From positions 1 through 8,381 of the forward strand of contig QHVD01000220.1 of NCBI GenBank assembly GCA_003222235.1: a stretch of DNA of 8,381 bases, written 5' to 3'. Positions 5,124-8,381 of the stretch are shown one piece after another; within the stretch, counting starts at the first letter, position 1, and the number at the start of each line of letters is the position of its first letter. Both the position numbers and the translations under genes were made by a program. The notes beneath the pieces are model-generated. The model had not been told where the DNA came from. It saw only the letters and a program-made list of their open reading frames with translations, and made no database searches. This stretch comes from Gemmatimonadota bacterium. Its GTDB lineage: Bacteria > Gemmatimonadota > Gemmatimonadetes > Gemmatimonadales > GWC2-71-9.

Positions 5124-7022
5124 TCAAGCGGCGAGATTGTCCCGGTAGCGACGGGCCTGGCCCGGGGTGACCATCTCCTGGAGCAGGACGGCGCGCACGA
5201 TCGGCGCGGTGAACGCGTAGCCGCGCGGGTCGGCGACGAGCCAGCGCTCCCACTCGAGGAAGTCGAGCGCCGCAGCGACTGTCTGGCGGTCGAGCCCGGT
5301 GGCGCGCGCGAGCTGGTCCGCGCTGACCCGGGCACCCAGCGCGGCCGCGGCTGCGAGCGCCTGCTGGGCCGCGGGGACGAGGTGGCGGAAGCGCAGGCAG
5401 ATGGTGCCGACGACGGCTGGGGGCAGGTCTGTCGGGAGCGAATCCACGAGGGTCTGCATGGGGGACGGCCAGGCGGGGGCATCGGGAGCGAGCTTGAACC
5501 CTTCGGCCACCGCCTCGAGCATCGCGACCACGAGCAGCGCAATGCCCGCGGTGTCGCGCTCGACGCGCCGGACCAGGCGCGCCGCCTCGTCCGCGCCGTA
5601 GCTCGGGAGCGCCCACGCCGCGAGCGCGCTGAGCGTCGCCGCGTCGAGACGGCCGAGCCGGATGACGGCGCCCTCGAGATCGCGCCCGAGCCGCGCGCGC
5701 AGGTCGTCGAGTCGCGCGCTCTCGGGGGCCCCACGCCCCACGCCACAGAGCAGCATCACCGGACGCCGCGCGCTATCGCGCGCGAGCGCGGGGAGCGTCG
5801 CGAGGGTCGCGGCGTCGAGCCAGTGCGCGTCGTCGAGGGCCAGGAGGACCGGGCGCTCCTGGGCGACAGCGCGCACCGCGGCGGAGAGCGCCTCGCCCAC
5901 GGGAAGCGCGCGCTCGGTCGTGCGGAATCGCGCACCGAGCTCGGGATCGAGCACGCCCAGAGCCGCGAGCGCGCCGGCGGGCGCCCCGGCGAGCCCCGGC
6001 GCTTCCCCGAGCCCCGCGGCAACGAGCCCGGCGACGGCGCTCCATTCCCTGTCTCGGTCGGCTTGCACCGCGCGCGCCGCCGCCACGGTCGAGTCGTCCA
6101 GCCGGACGCGCGCCACGAGCTCCTCGAGCAACCTGGTCTTCCCCTCCCCGGGCTCGCCCTCCACGAGCACCACCTGAGCGCGACCCGCTTTTGTTCGGTC
6201 CCAGGCGGCGACGAGCTTGGCGAGCTCCGCCGCGCGTCCCACGAGCGGCGGGCGCGGCCGCGCGGCCGGCGGCGCCGCCAGGATGCGACGGCCCACGCGC
6301 GCATCCCGGATCCGCTCGGCCAGCCGCAGCGTCTCCGGCCCCGGCGCCGCGGCGAGGCGCTCGCGCAGCGCCCCCGCCACATCGGCGGCCACGCGCAGCG
6401 CGCCGGCCCGATCGCCCGCCAGGGCGAGTGCGCGCATGGCCGCCCGGGCGGCGGGCTCGGAGGTCAGATCGAAGGCCACCGCGCGCAACGCGAGGCGCAC
6501 GGCAGCCGGGGCGTCGCCTCGGGCGAGCTCGCCTTCCGCCGCGCCGACCAGGGCCCCCAGCCCCTGCGCACGCCAGACCGTCCGCTCGGCGCCGAGCCAG
6601 CTCTCGAACTCGTTCGCCTCGGAGATCGAGAGTCCTTCAAGAAACTCCCCCTCGACGAGCCTGGCGGCGCCGGCCCAGTCGCCGCGCGCATACAGCTCGG
6701 CAAACCGGTCGCAGTCCAGCGCGACGGCGTCCGCCCTCAACCGAATCTGATCCACGTCCACCCCCACCGCGTCGTCCCCCAGCACGCGCCGGAGCACCCG
6801 CAGAGCCTCGCTGAGCGAGTGGCGGGCCTGCTGCTCATCCCGATCGCTCCACAGCAAGCCCACGAGATGCTCGCGCGTGCGGCTCCGCCGCGGGCTCCGC
6901 GCGAGATAGACCAGGAGGGCGAGGTGCTTGCGCCACAAGAGCTCGGGCGGGGCGTCCGCGCCGTTCACCGACACGCAGGCCGGTCCCATCGCCCGGCAGT
7001 AGACTCGCGTCGGAGCGGTCAT
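5124..7022 (-). CDS. SARP/BTAD transcriptional regulator with AAA ATPase domain
   Basis: The 632-residue protein starts with a winged-helix DNA-binding domain (about 8-98; LLWRKHLALLVYLARSP and EHLVGLLWSD are typical). A bacterial transcriptional activator domain of helical repeats follows (about 100-245). An AAA/STAND-type ATPase comes next, with Walker A GEPGEGKT at 289-296 and Walker B LLALDDAHWLD at 393-403. The C-terminal part is helical with a winged-helix-like segment (about 560-610) and has no LuxR-type DNA-binding domain. The N-terminus matches SARP/AfsR-like regulators, which act on promoters near the -35 region. ATG at 7022 overlaps the stop of the preceding gene (ATGA), so the pair is translationally coupled. 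The frame stays open far upstream, but that part is a shadow of the two preceding genes. It may control this operon or distant genes. The ligand is unknown. Confidence 0.92.
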   Translation of the reverse strand: MTAPTRVYCRAMGPACVSVNGADAPPELLWRKHLALLVYLARSPRRSRTREHLVGLLWSDRDEQQARHSLSEALRVLRRVLGDDAVGVDVDQIRLRADAVALDCDRFAELYARGDWAGAARLVEGEFLEGLSISEANEFESWLGAERTVWRAQGLGALVGAAEGELARGDAPAAVRLALRAVAFDLTSEPAARAAMRALALAGDRAGALRVAADVAGALRERLAAAPGPETLRLAERIRDARVGRRILAAPPAARPRPPLVGRAAELAKLVAAWDRTKAGRAQVVLVEGEPGEGKTRLLEELVARVRLDDSTVAAARAVQADRDREWSAVAGLVAAGLGEAPGLAGAPAGALAALGVLDPELGARFRTTERALPVGEALSAAVRAVAQERPVLLALDDAHWLDAATLATLPALARDSARRPVMLLCGVGRGAPESARLDDLRARLGRDLEGAVIRLGRLDAATLSALAAWALPSYGADEAARLVRRVERDTAGIALLVVAMLEAVAEGFKLAPDAPAWPSPMQTLVDSLPTDLPPAVVGTICLRFRHLVPAAQQALAAAAALGARVSADQLARATGLDRQTVAAALDFLEWERWLVADPRGYAFTAPIVRAVLLQEMVTPGQARRYRDNLAA

Positions 7023-7624
7023 GGCTCGGGCCCGGTCACGCGATAGACGGGATGAATCTCCCACAGGGCGCGAATCGAGGAATTGCAGCGGCCGTGCGGC
7101 TCGCGAATCCGCAGCTTCGCGCCACGCCGGTGCTCGCCGTCGAAGAACGCCGGCCCGAACACCTGGACACGGCGCGGCCGGGCGACGAGGGTGTTCTTGC
7201 CGATCGCGCGCTTGCCGACGAGCGAGTCCAGCGACGCGCGCGCTTGCGCGTACACCGCCCCATAGCGGGGCGACGGGATCTCGACCACGATGCACGAGCC
7301 GGGAGGACTGTCCGGCTGCTCCGTCAGCTCGATGTGCCAGTCGCGGTCGTCCTTGTGCTTGTCGACGCGGCGCACCCAGCCGGCGACGCCATAGACCGTG
7401 CGTTCGCGGCCGCCGCGATCCGCGCAGCGGTCCCGCGCGGTGAGATCGGGCGGCGCCCAGTCCGTCAGGATGGCTGTGATAGTGATCGGGACCGGCGCCT
7501 GCCGGGCGAGCAGGGTGTCGACCTTCTCCGTCCAGCGGTAGTGCGGCTCGGCGCAGCTCTGAGCCGGCGCGGGCGCCGCGAGCACGGACAGCACGCCCCC
7601 GAGGCCGAGCCTCAGGGCGCGCAA
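7019..7624 (-). CDS. Small secreted protein of unknown function, probable OB-fold type
   Basis: The 201-residue protein has a signal peptide (MRALRLGLGGVLSVLAAPAPAQ, cut probably after AQ) and a mature domain with the order VYGVAGWV, DWHIELTE, CIVVEIPSP, VQVFGPAFFDGEHR and ALWEIHPVYRV. This order recalls OB-fold-like secreted proteins of unknown role in high-GC bacteria. It is recognised from memory and not a named family. Cysteines in SCAEP, DRCAD, GSCIV and GRCNS could form disulfides. The TTG at 7624 is chosen because it begins the signal peptide and has GGAG 6 nt before it. It lies 13 bp inside the end of ppk. An ATG at 7777 would make a long leader without signal character that overlaps ppk. 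The gene ends in ATGA with the regulator, which places the three genes in one unit. No catalytic residues can be named. Confidence 0.75.
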   Translation of the reverse strand: MRALRLGLGGVLSVLAAPAPAQSCAEPHYRWTEKVDTLLARQAPVPITITAILTDWAPPDLTARDRCADRGGRERTVYGVAGWVRRVDKHKDDRDWHIELTEQPDSPPGSCIVVEIPSPRYGAVYAQARASLDSLVGKRAIGKNTLVARPRRVQVFGPAFFDGEHRRGAKLRIREPHGRCNSSIRALWEIHPVYRVTGPEP

Positions 7625-8381
7625 GCGCGCTCCATGAATTGCTGCTGCGCGCTCGCGAGACGCTCCGGCGCAGCACTGCCCGGATCGCGGCGGCGGTACG
7701 ATCCGTCGGCGTCCAGCTCCCACGCCGCCGGGTCGTCGAGCTCGGTCGTGAGGATCTCGTCCAGCCGGGCCCGGCACCGGGGGTCGCGCACGGGGACCAC
7801 CACCTCGACCCGGCGGCGCAGGTTGCGCGGGCGCCAGTCAGCCGAGCCGATGTAGTACTCGTCCTCGCCGGCGTTCGCGAAGTGGTAGATCCGGGCGTGC
7901 TCGAGAAAGCGTCCCACGGCGCTCGTGACCCGGATCCGCTCGGAGAGGCCGACGACGCCGGGCCGCAGCGTACAGATCCCGCGCACGACGAGATCGACGG
8001 CGACGCCGGCCTGGGACGCACGGTACAGGGCGGACACGATCTCCGCATCCGCGAGCCCGTTGAGCTTGGCGCGGACCCGCCCGCCCCGACCGGCGCGGGC
8101 GTGCTGCGCCTCCCGGTCGATGAGCGCGATGAATCGGGGCAGCAACTGCGTCGGGCCGACGAGCAACCGCCTGTAGGAGGAGCCCGGCGGCCGCGAAGAG
8201 CCGGACAGCTCGTTGAAGAGGTCGTGCACGTCGGCGCCCAGCGCCTCGTCGGCGGTGAGCAGGCCGAGATCCGTGTAGACCGCCGCTGTCGCGGCGTTGT
8301 AGTTCCCGGTGCCGACGTGCACGTAGCGCCGGACGACGTCGCCCTCCCGGCGCACGACCAGCGCCGCCTTGGCGTGCATCT
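7612..8381 (-). CDS. ppk: Polyphosphate kinase 1, C-terminal part (5' end outside window)
   Basis: The visible 256 codons match the two C-terminal phospholipase-D-like domains of PPK1, which makes long-chain polyphosphate from ATP reversibly and is a peripheral cytoplasmic or membrane-associated enzyme. The first visible motif is MHAK, where His corresponds to the autophosphorylated His435 of the E. coli enzyme. It is followed by RYVHVGTGNYN, a PPK1 hallmark, and LYTDLGLLTAD-like VYTDLGLLTAD. Further on are AKLNGLADAEIV, VVRGICTLRPG, FLEHARIYHF (His equivalent to E. coli His592) and YYIGSADWRPRNLRRRVEV. All are at the expected spacing, so this half looks intact. The visible M is an internal residue, not the start. 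E. coli PPK1 is about 690 residues, so roughly 60% lies beyond the window. The TGA at 7614-7612 overlaps the next gene by 13 bp. Confidence 0.96.
   Translation of the reverse strand, partial: MHAKAALVVRREGDVVRRYVHVGTGNYNAATAAVYTDLGLLTADEALGADVHDLFNELSGSSRPPGSSYRRLLVGPTQLLPRFIALIDREAQHARAGRGGRVRAKLNGLADAEIVSALYRASQAGVAVDLVVRGICTLRPGVVGLSERIRVTSAVGRFLEHARIYHFANAGEDEYYIGSADWRPRNLRRRVEVVVPVRDPRCRARLDEILTTELDDPAAWELDADGSYRRRDPGSAAPERLASAQQQFMERACAP

Noticed and set aside
4983..7046. A 687-residue plus-strand open frame opposite the BTAD regulator
   Set aside because: It is rich in Arg, Gly, Pro and Ala with no recognisable domain and lies wholly antisense to well-supported genes. Such frames are common in very GC-rich DNA.
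7023..8048. Upstream extension of the BTAD regulator frame, giving 974 residues
   Set aside because: The extension overlaps the secreted protein and ppk in another frame and is compositionally junk. The ATG at 7022 starts the winged-helix domain and overlaps the preceding stop as expected.

Overview
The window is about 8.4 kb of very GC-rich DNA (roughly 70% by eye). All ten genes I can support lie on the minus strand, so transcription runs from base 8381 toward base 1. High GC, a BTAD-plus-AAA regulator, palindromic intergenic elements and little canonical Shine-Dalgarno use suggest a soil or environmental bacterium of the Gemmatimonadota or Acidobacteriota type. That taxonomic guess is inference from style, not a diagnostic marker. 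No rRNA, tRNA, CRISPR array, transposase or phage gene was seen.

Layout in the direction of transcription. (1) 8381-7612: C-terminal part of polyphosphate kinase 1, cut by the window edge. (2) 7624-7019: small secreted protein, probably an OB-fold type, with a TTG start inside the ppk end. (3) 7022-5124: SARP/BTAD transcriptional regulator with an AAA ATPase domain, joined to the previous gene by an ATGA overlap. (4) 5067-4609: YdjM/DUF457-type membrane protein, preceded by a hairpin that covers its ribosome binding site. (5) 4612-4064: small VTT-like membrane protein with a GTGA overlap. (6) 4033-3146: exported alpha/beta-hydrolase-fold protein that has lost all three catalytic positions. 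These six genes could form one transcription unit, which ends at a 123-bp nested palindrome (3001-3123).

A second unit starts at a good sigma70-like promoter (2931-2960) placed so close to a GTG codon that the mRNA should be leaderless. Two dyads sit on this promoter. The gene it drives (2922-1879) encodes an exported His-rich protein whose histidine and methionine spacing recalls the copper sites of PHM-type monooxygenases. It is followed by tandem hairpins and an 89-bp palindromic repeat (1777-1865).

The third block is a tight HAD phosphatase (1751-1074) and nucleotidyltransferase (1073-348) pair, then a gene that looks like the N-terminal part of an ATP-grasp enzyme and runs off the left edge. 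This has the look of a small biosynthetic module. The HAD start codon and ribosome binding site lie in a third copy of the repeat arm.

There is no gene-free stretch over 300 bases. The longest is 2923-3145, which holds the palindrome and the promoter. I see no clear new defence or mobile system. The most unusual items are the triad-less hydrolase, the possible copper protein with its leaderless promoter, and the repeat arm that serves as a translation start.
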